This document shows positions 15,839 through 23,692 of a stretch of DNA of 64,000 nucleotides, piece by piece. The DNA is from Actinomadura violacea (lineage in GTDB: Bacteria > Actinomycetota > Actinomycetes > Streptosporangiales > Streptosporangiaceae). Made by a program: the position numbers and the translations under genes. Positions within the stretch are counted from its first letter, which is position 1. The number at the start of each line of letters is the position of its first letter. The notes beneath the pieces are model-generated. The model did not search any database, was not told where the DNA came from, and saw nothing but the letters and a program-made list of their open reading frames with translations. The stretch is from NCBI RefSeq assembly GCF_017573465.1, contig NZ_JAGEPF010000042.1:24367-88366 (forward strand), written 5' to 3'.

Positions 15839-17023
15839 GTGCGGCGGGTCGCGGCGGATCTGGCGGCGCGCTGCGAGGGCCAGGTGAACCGGCTCGCACG
15901 GGAGCTGACGCAGCGCCGGCTGGCCGCGCTCCCCGACTACGCGGACCTCCCGGCGGACATGCGGGACGTGGAGATCGCGGCGACCGCCCGGTACGCGATC
16001 AGGCAGTTCCTGCGGATGGCCGAGGGTGCGCCGGTGGACGAGGACGACCTGCGGCTGTTCCGCGAGCGGGCCGCGCAGCGCGCCGAGGAGGGCCTTCCGC
16101 TGGCGAACCTGCTGGCCTCGTACTACATCGGCGCCGAGGTGATCTGGGACGCGCTGGTCGCCGAGGCCCGCCCGGACGAGCTGGGCGCGCTGCCGATGCT
16201 GGCGCGCCTGCAGCTGCGCGGCACCAACCGGGTCGTGGTCGCGGTGACGGAGGCGTACCAGGCGGAGCGGGCGGCGATCCTGGACGAGCGGCGCGAGGCC
16301 GTCCGCGAGGTGGCGCGGGCGCTGCTCGCCGGGGAGCCGGCGCGGGCGACGGCGGACCGGTTCGGGATCCCGCTCGCGGACGCCTACCTGGTGCTCCACC
16401 TGCGCTTCGCCGGCGCCGCCGCGAGCCCGGGCATCGCCGAGCGCCGCGTGCTGCGGCGGGTCCGCGCGGGGCTGGAGGGGTTCGGCGAGGGGGCGCCGCT
16501 GATGCTCCAGGACGAGCGCGGGGTGCACGTCCTGCTGCCGGTGCACGCGGCGGAGCGGCTTCCCGAGCTGGGACGGCTCCTCGCCGGCGCGGGCGCCGCG
16601 GCCGGGCCGGTGGTCGCCGGCGCGGCTCGTTCGGCGGGCACGGCGGACGTCCCCGAGGCGTCCGAGCGGGCGGCCCGGATCGCCGGGATCGCGCAGTCCG
16701 CCGGACGGCCCGCGGGCGTGTACGAGCTGGACGACGTGCTGCTCGACTACCACCTGGCCGGCGCGGGCGACAGCGGTCCCGCCGTCGCCGCCGCGCTCGA
16801 CCCGCTCGACGGCCGCCCCGAGCTGCTGGACACGCTCCGCGCGTTCCTCGACGCGGACATGGACCGCCGCCGGGCCGCCGCCGCGCTCGCCGTGCACCCC
16901 AACACGGTCGACAACCGGCTCGCCCGCATCGGCCGCCTCACCGGCGCCGACCCGCGCACCACCCGCGGCGTGCTGCTGTGCGCCGCGGCGCTCACTCTCC
17001 GTGGCCGGGACGGCCGGGCGTAA
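15839..17023 (+). CDS. PucR/CdaR-type helix-turn-helix regulator
   Basis: 394 residues. The C-terminus (HPNTVDNRLARIGRLTG) is the PucR-type HTH, preceded by LDTLRAFLDADMDRRRAAAAL, which marks the family. The N-terminal two thirds are a RsbRD-like helical region followed by a GGDEF-like degenerate region. Start taken as the GTG at 15839 with GAGAAGG upstream; no ATG is available. PucR proteins usually activate catabolic genes in response to substrate. The divergent MFS and sulfatase-like genes are the obvious targets. Confidence 0.85.
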   Translation: MRRVAADLAARCEGQVNRLARELTQRRLAALPDYADLPADMRDVEIAATARYAIRQFLRMAEGAPVDEDDLRLFRERAAQRAEEGLPLANLLASYYIGAEVIWDALVAEARPDELGALPMLARLQLRGTNRVVVAVTEAYQAERAAILDERREAVREVARALLAGEPARATADRFGIPLADAYLVLHLRFAGAAASPGIAERRVLRRVRAGLEGFGEGAPLMLQDERGVHVLLPVHAAERLPELGRLLAGAGAAAGPVVAGAARSAGTADVPEASERAARIAGIAQSAGRPAGVYELDDVLLDYHLAGAGDSGPAVAAALDPLDGRPELLDTLRAFLDADMDRRRAAAALAVHPNTVDNRLARIGRLTGADPRTTRGVLLCAAALTLRGRDGRA

Positions 17024-17099
17024 CGGATCATCCACCTGTCACCGGGCAATGCGCTGGCAAAGTCCGCTTCGCGATCACGATTCTTTGCACACCCCCGGT

Positions 17100-17127
17100 T
17101 TGCGCCCTCATGACGTGCGGGTACTTA
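17100..17127 (+). promoter_or_regulatory. Candidate promoter of the Pro/Arg-rich gene
   Basis: TTGCGC (17100-17105), a 16-bp spacer and TACTTA (17122-17127). It is followed by an 80-nt leader with a hairpin. Confidence 0.4.
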
Positions 17128-17164
17128 ACGCAACGTGTTCGTGACACAGGGTGAACGCCAAGCT

Positions 17165-17186
17165 CCTGGGACGGCAAAGTCCCAGG
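17165..17186 (+). promoter_or_regulatory. Leader stem-loop before the Pro/Arg-rich gene
   Basis: CCTGGGAC-ggcaaa-GTCCCAGG, a perfect 8-bp stem ending seven bases before the GAGGAGG ribosome binding site. It may modulate translation. I could not match it to a known riboswitch. Confidence 0.45.
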
Positions 17187-17206
17187 TCGGATCGAGGAGG
17201 CGGGCG

Positions 17207-17689
17207 ATGACAGGCACGCAGCGTGAGCACCGCCCCACCGGTCCCGCGCACCGTTCGCCGCACGGCCCGGCCGGCGCGGCCGAGGGCGTTCCCGTCACCG
17301 GCCGGCAGGGCACGCGGCGTCCCCCGACGCGCGCCCTGCCGGCGGGCGACGGCGACACACCTCGGGTCCTCGGCCGCCCCGGACCGGACCGGGCCTCCCG
17401 TCGCGACCGCCACCGGGCGCCGGTGCCGTACGCCCCCGCGGCGCCGGCGCCCCTCACCGCCGGGCCGGCGGCCCCGCCGACCTGTGCCGCCGGCCCGGCC
17501 CCAACGCCCCCGTTCGTCCGGGCGCCCCTGCGGTGCCCGCCCCCCGAAGCCGGACGGGCCGTCACGCCCTCGTCCGGCCGGGTCCGGAAGGGAGGTGGGA
17601 ATCAGCCCCGATCCATGCCGGCGCCATGCCGGTGCACCAGGCGGCCGGAACTCCGTCCGACCCCCGTCCCGGCCGCCCCCACGCAGTAA
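17207..17689 (+). CDS. Pro/Ala/Arg-rich low-complexity protein, unknown
   Basis: 160 residues beginning MTGTQREHRPTG, with a strong GAGGAGG seven bases before the ATG. Codon third positions are largely G/C in this frame, which favours real coding. The protein is rich in Pro, Ala, Arg and Gly, has no hydrophobic segment and is probably disordered. The DNA at 17301-17343 forms a long hairpin inside the gene. No family is recognised. A structured RNA with a fortuitous frame is the alternative. A strong terminator follows at 17705. Confidence 0.45.
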   Translation: MTGTQREHRPTGPAHRSPHGPAGAAEGVPVTGRQGTRRPPTRALPAGDGDTPRVLGRPGPDRASRRDRHRAPVPYAPAAPAPLTAGPAAPPTCAAGPAPTPPFVRAPLRCPPPEAGRAVTPSSGRVRKGGGNQPRSMPAPCRCTRRPELRPTPVPAAPTQ

Positions 17690-17704
17690 GGGATCGCTGC
17701 GGAG

Positions 17705-17743
17705 CCGAGCCCGTGAAGGCGAGAGCGCCTTCACGGGCCTCGG
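17705..17743. terminator. Bidirectional terminator
   Basis: A perfect 12-bp stem (17710-17721 with 17726-17737, AGAG loop), extended after one bulged base by CCGAG/CTCGG. It lies between the Pro/Arg-rich gene and the convergent MarR-GNAT gene. Confidence 0.8.
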
Positions 17744-17770
17744 TTCGTTCGCACGCCCGCCGCGCGGGGG

Positions 17771-18694
17771 TCAGAGCTTCTTGCGCCAGACCTGGCCGTG
17801 CACCACGTCGCCGAACCGCGCGACCGGCGGCTCCTCCTCTTCCAGGACGAACCCGGCGCGCTCGTAGATCCGGTGCGCGGGCCGCTGCAGCGCCGTCGTC
17901 CACAGCATGATCTCGCGGTACCCGGCTTCGGTGGCGAACCGGACGCACTCGCCGACCAGCGCCGCGCCGACCCCGAGGCCCCGCGCGCCGGGCTCGACGT
18001 GCAGGAGGCGCAGCTGGGCGACGTCGTCCTCGCGCCGGACGCAGAACACCGCGCCGGCCCGCTCGCCGCCGGCCTCGGCGATCCACGCGCTCTCCCGCTC
18101 GGGGTCGTGGTCCTCGACGTAGCCGGCGACGACGCGGGCGACGAGCGCCTCGTAGGTGCGGTCCCAGCCGCACTCGTCGGCGTAGAGGGCGCCGTTGCGC
18201 TCGACCACCCAGCCGAGGTCGCCTGGGGCCAGTGGCCGCAGGAGGGCGCCGTCCGCGCGGGGGCGGTCGCCGAGGACGCCCTGGACGGTGCGCATCGCGC
18301 CGAGCAGCCGGCGGCGGTCGTCGGCGGCGAGCCCGTCCAGCAGCGCGCGGATCTCCGCGCTGGACCGCTCGTCGAGCATCGCGTGGACCTCGCGGCCCCG
18401 GTCGGTGAGCCGGGCGACCTGCCGGCGGGCGTCGCCGGGCGCGCGTTCGCGGACGACGAGGCCGTCGTTCTCGAAGCGGGTCAGCATCCGGCTGAGGTAG
18501 CCGGGGTCGAGGTCGAGGGCGCGGCGCAGGGCGAGCACCTCGGCGTCGTCCCGCTGCGCCAGCTCGAAGATCACCCTGGCCTCGGTTAGGGAGTAGGGCG
18601 AGCGCACCAGGCCCTCGCCGAGCACCCCGATCACGCCGGTGTAGAACCGGTTGAACGCGCGCACCGTGCCGACGTCCGCCGCGGTCGCCTCCAT
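17771..18694 (-). CDS. MarR-type regulator fused to a GNAT acetyltransferase
   Basis: 307 residues. Residues 1-145 form a winged helix of the MarR type (ALRRALDLDPGYLSRMLTRFENDGLV as recognition region, then GDARRQVARLTDRG as wing). Residues 150-307 are a GNAT domain with the acetyl-CoA loop VEPGARGLGVGAALV. The ATG at 18694 has a perfect AGGAGG. A 21-bp dyad lies 12 bp upstream of the start, so autoregulation is very likely. Acetyl-CoA or an acetylated ligand could tune DNA binding, but that is inference. The target of acetylation is unknown. Confidence 0.9.
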   Translation of the reverse strand: MEATAADVGTVRAFNRFYTGVIGVLGEGLVRSPYSLTEARVIFELAQRDDAEVLALRRALDLDPGYLSRMLTRFENDGLVVRERAPGDARRQVARLTDRGREVHAMLDERSSAEIRALLDGLAADDRRRLLGAMRTVQGVLGDRPRADGALLRPLAPGDLGWVVERNGALYADECGWDRTYEALVARVVAGYVEDHDPERESAWIAEAGGERAGAVFCVRREDDVAQLRLLHVEPGARGLGVGAALVGECVRFATEAGYREIMLWTTALQRPAHRIYERAGFVLEEEEPPVARFGDVVHGQVWRKKL

Positions 18695-18706
18695 GCCCCG
18701 CCTCCT

Positions 18707-18727
18707 ACGTTTGACTCAGTCAAACGT
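18707..18727. promoter_or_regulatory. MarR-type operator of the MarR-GNAT gene
   Basis: Perfect 9-bp arms ACGTTTGAC and GTCAAACGT around TCA, just upstream of the ribosome binding site of the MarR-GNAT gene. Size and spacing suit a MarR dimer. Confidence 0.75.
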
Positions 18728-18764
18728 TACTCCGGAAGGGGCCCGCGGATCCAGTCCCAGGAAG

Positions 18765-18813
18765 AGATCAGGCGCCAAGGGATCCGGCGCGGGAAGGGAT
18801 CAGGCGCGGGAGG
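18765..18813. repeat. Three tandem copies of a ~17-bp unit at the end of the DUF3817 gene
   Basis: Units near GATCAGGCGCGGGAAGG start at 18765, 18781 and 18798. The last spans the stop codon of the DUF3817 gene (18800-18802), so the gene end and its flank have been duplicated. Confidence 0.6.
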
Positions 18814-19150
18814 AGTCGGCGCCGGACGGCTCGGGCTCGGCGGCCGCGGCGGGAGGCACCTGGCGCGCCTCGGCGACGACCTTGCGCTCGACCCAGAACG
18901 TCATCAGCGGCACGACGCCGCCGAGGACGATCACGACCATCTTGCTCAACGGCCAGTCCGCCCGCCGCCACACGTCGTAGGCGGCGACGAGGTAAACCAT
19001 GTAGAACAGCCCGTGGACGGGCGCCACGATGCCCGCCATCGCGGGCATGTCGGTCGGACCGTACTTCAGGACCATGCCGACCACCAGCAGCACCAGCAGG
19101 CTGCCGACGAGCAGCGCCAGGATCCGGTACCGGGTCACCGCGCCTTCCAC
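18800..19150 (-). CDS. DUF3817 integral membrane protein
   Basis: 116 residues with three hydrophobic segments and the family pattern APVHGLFYMVYLVAAYDVW...WPLSKMVVIVLGGVVPLMTFWVERKV. DUF3817 proteins are widespread in actinobacteria and have no proven role; some are annotated as YdzA-like. The tail after about residue 95 is Ala/Pro/Glu-rich and hydrophilic. Start is the GTG at 19150; a second GTG at 19138 has a closer GGAAGG. Probably co-transcribed with the upstream membrane protein gene, with a hairpin between. Confidence 0.8.
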   Translation of the reverse strand: MEGAVTRYRILALLVGSLLVLLVVGMVLKYGPTDMPAMAGIVAPVHGLFYMVYLVAAYDVWRRADWPLSKMVVIVLGGVVPLMTFWVERKVVAEARQVPPAAAAEPEPSGADSSRA

Positions 19151-19222
19151 AGTTCACACCTTTCCTCGGCCGGCCGCGTCCGGCGGCCCGCACACATCGG
19201 ACGGCCCGCGGCGGCCGGGGCG

Positions 19223-19240
19223 CGCGCCCGCAGGGGCGCG
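19223..19240 (-). terminator. Hairpin after the 118-aa membrane protein gene
   Basis: CGCGCCC-gcag-GGGCGCG, a 7-bp stem directly after the stop codon at 19243. It could partly end transcription before the DUF3817 gene. Confidence 0.45.
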
Positions 19241-19242
19241 GG

Positions 19243-19599
19243 TCAGCCGCGCCGGTCGGTCTGGGAGTTGAGCCGCGCGAGGTAGCGGTTGTAGGCCGCG
19301 AGCGCGGGGTCCTCCTCCTCCTGCTGCCGGATGATCTCGCGCTTGACGGCGGCCTCCGCCGGCTCCTCGATCACCTTGGGCGCCGGGGTGACGCCGGCCT
19401 TCTCGTCGCGGATCATCTTGACCCACATCACGATCACGAAGAGCGCGAAGATCGGCCATTCGAAGGTGTACGCCCAGCTGCGGTCGTTGCCGTCCTGGGC
19501 GCGGTCGTACTGCCACCAGCCGAAGCCGATGAACGCGCCGCAGAGCACGACCGCGATCGCATGCAGGCCGAGCCAGGCCGGGGTGAGGAACCGTCGCAC
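19243..19599 (-). CDS. Two-segment membrane protein, unknown
   Basis: 118 residues from a GTG at 19599 with GGTGA upstream. It begins MRRFLTPAWLGLHAIAVVLCGAFIGFGWWQYDRA, a SURF1-like start, has a second membrane span (WPIFALFVIVMWVKMI) and ends in a charged helical tail with Glu runs. Similar short proteins sit beside DUF3817 genes in other actinomycetes; some databases mislabel them as Arc/MetJ regulators. No function is proposed. Confidence 0.65.
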   Translation of the reverse strand: MRRFLTPAWLGLHAIAVVLCGAFIGFGWWQYDRAQDGNDRSWAYTFEWPIFALFVIVMWVKMIRDEKAGVTPAPKVIEEPAEAAVKREIIRQQEEEDPALAAYNRYLARLNSQTDRRG

Positions 19600-19669
19600 G
19601 TCACCGAGCGTACCCCCGGTCCCGCGCCGTCCGTGCACAACCCCCGGATGGCCGCGGGCACGGCCGCGG

Positions 19670-20953
19670 TCAGCGCGAACGCCCCGGCCGGCGCGGCGCG
19701 GAGGCGGCGTCCGGGAGCGGCGGGCCGGTGTAGACGGCGCGGGGCCGCAGCGGGTGCGCGCCGCCGTACTCCTCGATCGCGTGCGCGAGCCATCCGGCGG
19801 TGCGCGCGACCGCGAACACCGCCTCCCCCGCGCCCGGGACGAACCCCGCGACCGCGCCGAGCGCCGCCAAGGCGACGTCGATGTTCGGCGCCGGGAGCCG
19901 GCGCCGCTCCGCCTCGTCCAGGACGGCCTCGGCGGCGGCGAGCCGCGGGTGCCCGGGAGCCGCCGCGCGGACGAGGTCGAGCAGCAGCGTCGCGCGCCCG
20001 TCGCCCGACTTGTAGACCACATGCCCGAAGCCGGGGATGCGCTCGCCGCCGCGCAGCCGCCCGCCGACGACCCGGGCGGCCGACGCCGGGTCGGCGACCT
20101 CCGCGATCAGCCGCTCCGCCCCGTAGGACGCGCCGCCGTGCAGCGGCCCGCTGGCCACGCCGAGCCCGGCCGCGACGACCGCGTACGGGTCGGCCCGCAC
20201 GGACGCGGCGACCCGCGCGGCCAGCGTCGATGCCGCCAGCTCATGGTCGGCCAGCAGGATCAGCGCCGCCTCCAGCGCGCGCAGCATCCCCGCCTCCGCC
20301 GGGTGCGGGCACACCCTCTCCCACAGTCGCTCCGCCACCCCGGCCTCGCCGGCCTGCGGCGAGCCGTCGTCATGAGAGCGGGCGTTCCCTGCTGGCGGGA
20401 GGGCCTCGACGAGGCCGGCGATGAGGGAGCGGGCGGTGCCGGTGACGCCGTCGGGGTCCAGGTGGTGGCGGAGCGGGTCGGCGGCGGCGAGCGCGGTCAC
20501 GATCACTTGGAGGCGGTCGAGCGGCAGCAGCTCCTCGGGCAGTCCCGACTGCGCGGCGACCGCCGCGGCGACGCCCTCGTCCCGCGGCCGCCACGGCGCC
20601 TCCCCTTCAGCGTCGCGGCCCGTCCACAGCCAGCCGGCGACGTCCTCGAACCTTCCGTCCTCCGCCAGGCCGAGGACGTCGCGGCCCCGGTAGTACGGGC
20701 GGTCGGCGCCGAGCGCGGTGATCGCCGACTCGATCGCCAGCTCGCCCGGCCCGGGCCCGCGGCGGGGTTTGCCGCGCCGGGCCAGCTCCTCCACCTGCGC
20801 GGCGTCGAACAGGCTGCGGCGGCCGTCCGGCGCGTGCCGGCGGCGCAGCACGCCGCGGCTGACGTAGGCGTACAACGTGGCGGGCTTCACACCGAGCCGC
20901 TCGGCGGCCGCCGCCGCGTCGATCCACCCGCCCACCTGGTCGTCCGTACCCAT
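19670..20953 (-). CDS. Citrate synthase family enzyme with N-terminal helix-turn-helix domain
   Basis: 427 residues. Residues 9-60 form an excisionase/MerR-like DNA-binding fold (WIDAAAAAERLGVKPATLYAYVSRGVL). Residues 65-415 are citrate synthase with all three catalytic residues: His237 (LADHELA), His272 (GPLHGGAS) and Asp359 (PNIDVAL). Condensation of acetyl- or propionyl-CoA with oxaloacetate is expected. The ATG at 20953 has GGAG six bases upstream. It is divergent from a homocitrate-synthase-like gene, with two identical-type palindromes between. The HTH could make it an autoregulating enzyme, which is inference. Confidence 0.88.
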   Translation of the reverse strand: MGTDDQVGGWIDAAAAAERLGVKPATLYAYVSRGVLRRRHAPDGRRSLFDAAQVEELARRGKPRRGPGPGELAIESAITALGADRPYYRGRDVLGLAEDGRFEDVAGWLWTGRDAEGEAPWRPRDEGVAAAVAAQSGLPEELLPLDRLQVIVTALAAADPLRHHLDPDGVTGTARSLIAGLVEALPPAGNARSHDDGSPQAGEAGVAERLWERVCPHPAEAGMLRALEAALILLADHELAASTLAARVAASVRADPYAVVAAGLGVASGPLHGGASYGAERLIAEVADPASAARVVGGRLRGGERIPGFGHVVYKSGDGRATLLLDLVRAAAPGHPRLAAAEAVLDEAERRRLPAPNIDVALAALGAVAGFVPGAGEAVFAVARTAGWLAHAIEEYGGAHPLRPRAVYTGPPLPDAASAPRRPGRSR

Positions 20954-20962
20954 GCACGCTCC

Positions 20963-20990
20963 ATCAACATTGATTTTGATCAATATTGAT
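20963..20990. promoter_or_regulatory. Tandem operators between the citrate-synthase and homocitrate-synthase-like genes
   Basis: Two 12-bp dyads, ATCAACATTGAT (20963-20974) and ATCAATATTGAT (20979-20990), are separated by TTTG, giving a 16-bp repeat. This is one of the most AT-rich spots in the window and lies between the two start codons (20953 and 21021). Confidence 0.75.
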
Positions 20991-21020
20991 ACATATGGAT
21001 CCGGCTGTCAATCTGAGGGC

Positions 21021-22262
21021 ATGCCACAGATTCACTTCCTCGACGTCACCAACCGCGACGGCGTCCAGACCGCCCGGACCGGGCTGTCGAAGTTCGGCAA
21101 GACGATGGTGAACTTCTACCTGGGACGGCTCGGCGTCGCGCAGTCCGAGATCGGCTTCCCGTTCCTGTTCCACGAGGTCCCCTACGTCCGGGCGCAGATC
21201 GCGCTCGCGGAGGCGGGCGCGTTCGGCGGCCTGCGGCTGTCCGGCTGGTGCCGCGGCGTCGCGCAGGACGTGGAGAAGGCCGTCCAGGTCAGGGCCGGCG
21301 GCAAGGGGCTCGCGCACTACAACCTGTCCATCTCCACGTCCGACTACATGCTCGCGAACAAGTTCCGCGGCAAGCTCGACCGCGGCGCCGTCATCCGCGA
21401 GATGGCCGCGGCCGTCCGCGCCGCCAAGGTCGGCGGCGCCGAGACCGTCGGCGTCAACGCCGAGGACGGCTCCCGCACCGACGACGGCTTCCTCACCGAG
21501 TTCGCGCTCGCCGCCAAGGAGGCCGGCGCCGACCGCGTCCGCTACTGCGACACCATCGGCGGCGACAGCCCCGACCGCATCCGCGAGCGCTTCGCCAGGC
21601 TCGCCTCCGCGATCGGCATCCCCGTCGAGACGCACTGCCACAACGACCTCGGCCTCGCCGTCGCCAACTCCATCCACGGCGCGCTCGGCGACCTGCAGGC
21701 CGGGCAGGACGCGTGGATCAACACCTGCGTCAACGGGATCGGCGAACGCTCCGGCAACGCCGACCTGCTGTCCACCATCCTCGCCTTCCGGCACGCCTTC
21801 GACCCGCAGCTGACCGGCGCCGAGATCGGCGACCCGATCGACCTGTCCTGGGCGCGCCGCTTCTCGCTGTGGGCGAGCTACGCCTTCGGCCAGCCGCTCC
21901 CCTACAACCAGGTCGGCGTCGGCCGGAACGCCTTCGCGCACGAGTCCGGCATCCACGCCGACGGCGCCCTGAAGGACCACGGCAACTACGAGCTGTACGA
22001 CGAGGAGACCCTCGGCCCCTTCCCCGACGACCGGCACGCGCGGCCGGGACGCGTCGTCCTCACCGGCGAGTACGGCGGCAAGGCAGGGTTCCGGCACGTC
22101 ATGGACGGCCTCGGCGTCGAGCCCGCCGACGAGGAGCTGTCGTTCAAGCTCGTCCAGCTCTGCAACGCCCAGACGGGCCGCCCCCTCACCGACGACGAAC
22201 TCCGCCTCATCGCCCAGTACCCCCGCGAACTCGCGCTGCTGTTCCCCGGGGCTATCGAGTGA
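21021..22262 (+). CDS. Isopropylmalate/homocitrate synthase family protein (HMGL-like)
   Basis: 413 residues of the DRE-TIM acyltransferase family. Visible motifs: FLDVTNRDG in place of the usual DTTLRDG, the metal-binding ETHCHNDLG (His-x-His), GIGERSGNADL and HESGIHADG. It lacks the long C-terminal LeuA regulatory domain, so it resembles homocitrate or Re-citrate synthases more than LeuA. It condenses acetyl-CoA with a 2-oxoacid; the acceptor is not decided by sequence. The ATG at 21021 has GAGGG unusually close (one base away). Expected to be co-regulated with the divergent HTH-citrate synthase. Confidence 0.85.
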   Translation: MPQIHFLDVTNRDGVQTARTGLSKFGKTMVNFYLGRLGVAQSEIGFPFLFHEVPYVRAQIALAEAGAFGGLRLSGWCRGVAQDVEKAVQVRAGGKGLAHYNLSISTSDYMLANKFRGKLDRGAVIREMAAAVRAAKVGGAETVGVNAEDGSRTDDGFLTEFALAAKEAGADRVRYCDTIGGDSPDRIRERFARLASAIGIPVETHCHNDLGLAVANSIHGALGDLQAGQDAWINTCVNGIGERSGNADLLSTILAFRHAFDPQLTGAEIGDPIDLSWARRFSLWASYAFGQPLPYNQVGVGRNAFAHESGIHADGALKDHGNYELYDEETLGPFPDDRHARPGRVVLTGEYGGKAGFRHVMDGLGVEPADEELSFKLVQLCNAQTGRPLTDDELRLIAQYPRELALLFPGAIE

Positions 22263-22312
22263 TTCGCCTGTTCCAGCGCTTTTGTCGCTGGTGATCTCTA
22301 CCTTGTGGAGGC

Positions 22313-23692
22313 ATGGCGAGCACCGCGACGGCACAGGCCTACTCCTACACGCGTCCCTCCGGGCTGGACGGCGGCCTCCTCGGGCTGTCGACGTCCGGAG
22401 GGACGACGAGCACCGGCCCGCGGGCGCACCCGCACTTCTTCAGCGGGGTGCTCACCCAGGCGGCGCCGGCCGCCGCGGCGCTGATCGGGCTGGCCGACGT
22501 CGCGCAGACCCGGTACTTCCAGCCGCGCCCGACCGGCTTCCGCGACCCGGTGGTCACCTGCAACGGCGACCGGCTGCGGATGGAGTCGTTCTCCGCGTGC
22601 GGCGGCGTGTACGCGCGGCTGGACGTGCTGGAACCGGCGCTGGACGGGGAGGTGCTCGAGCGCGGCACCACGAACGTCGACGTCAACGGTCCGCTGCGGG
22701 AGGCGCTCGCCCGCGTCGGCGGGACGGACCCGCTGCACCTGGCGGTGGGCGCCGACGAGATGGCGGTCACCACGGCGGACGGCGCGGTGGTGGAGAAGAA
22801 GGTGCCGCTGCCCGAGCGATGGCTGCGCGGGTTCGCCGAGGTGCAGGTCATCACCGCCGGATTCGATCCGCGGGCCGAGCTGAAGGGCCCGGACGCGGTG
22901 CGGTTCCTGCGGTCCCTGCCGGGCCGCTCGCGCGGCGCGCTGTGGGCGGTGCCGGCCGGCCGGACGCTGCGGATCTCGTCGCGTCCGGCGCCCGGAGCGG
23001 TCTGCCTGTCCGGGCCCGACCGGCTGCGGACGATGCTGCCGCTGCTCCGGTTCGCCCGCGCGCTGCGCGCGTACGGGCCGCCCGTCACCGCGTCGAGCGG
23101 GCCGGTGTCGAGCGTCTGGGAACTGGAGCTTCCCGGCATGCGGTACTTCCTGACACTGTCGCCCGAGGTGTCGCGGGGCTTCTCCGGTGAAGGCGCCGTC
23201 CTCGACGCCCTCGCGACGGACGAGGCCGCCGGCGACGCCGACCTGATCGGCGCGCTGCTGTCGTTCGAACCCCGCGTGGATCCCGGCCTGCTCGCCGAAC
23301 GCTCCGGCCTGCCGCCCGACCGGACGAAGGCGGCGCTGACGCAGCTCGGCACGTCCGGACGCGTCGGCTTCGACACCGCGGAGGCCGCGTTCTTCCATCG
23401 CGAACTGCCCTACGACGCGGCGCGCGTGGCGGCGCTGAACCCGCGCCTGCGGTCGGCGCGCGCGCTGGTCGAGAACGGTGCCGTCCGCTTCACCGGCGAC
23501 GACACCGCGGTCGTGACCACCGACGGCGGCGAGCGCGACGTCCGCTTCGACGGCGACCGCGTCACCTGCACCTGCCCGTGGTGGTTCGACCACCGGGGTG
23601 AGCGCGGGCCGTGCAAGCACGTCCTCGCGGCCACGATCGTCCGGCGCGACGGCGCGCTGGTCGCCGGGCTGGAAGCGGAGGCGGCGCGATGA
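22313..23692 (+). CDS. SWIM zinc-finger protein
   Basis: 459 residues. The C-terminal SWIM finger is complete: Cys419, Cys421, Cys434 and His436 in CTCPWWFDHRGERGPCKH. The rest is a conserved but uncharacterised region with a winged-helix-like stretch at about 320-365. SWIM fingers bind nucleic acid or protein. Relatives occur in MoxR-vWA type operons of suspected conflict function. The ATG at 22313 has GGAGG. The stop codon overlaps the start of the next gene, so the two products are made together. Confidence 0.85.
   Translation: MASTATAQAYSYTRPSGLDGGLLGLSTSGGTTSTGPRAHPHFFSGVLTQAAPAAAALIGLADVAQTRYFQPRPTGFRDPVVTCNGDRLRMESFSACGGVYARLDVLEPALDGEVLERGTTNVDVNGPLREALARVGGTDPLHLAVGADEMAVTTADGAVVEKKVPLPERWLRGFAEVQVITAGFDPRAELKGPDAVRFLRSLPGRSRGALWAVPAGRTLRISSRPAPGAVCLSGPDRLRTMLPLLRFARALRAYGPPVTASSGPVSSVWELELPGMRYFLTLSPEVSRGFSGEGAVLDALATDEAAGDADLIGALLSFEPRVDPGLLAERSGLPPDRTKAALTQLGTSGRVGFDTAEAAFFHRELPYDAARVAALNPRLRSARALVENGAVRFTGDDTAVVTTDGGERDVRFDGDRVTCTCPWWFDHRGERGPCKHVLAATIVRRDGALVAGLEAEAAR

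Noticed and set aside
17165..17206. Known riboswitch (c-di-GMP or c-di-AMP type) before the Pro/Arg-rich gene
   Set aside because: The GGGAC-GGCAAAG similarity is short and the other conserved blocks of those riboswitches are missing.
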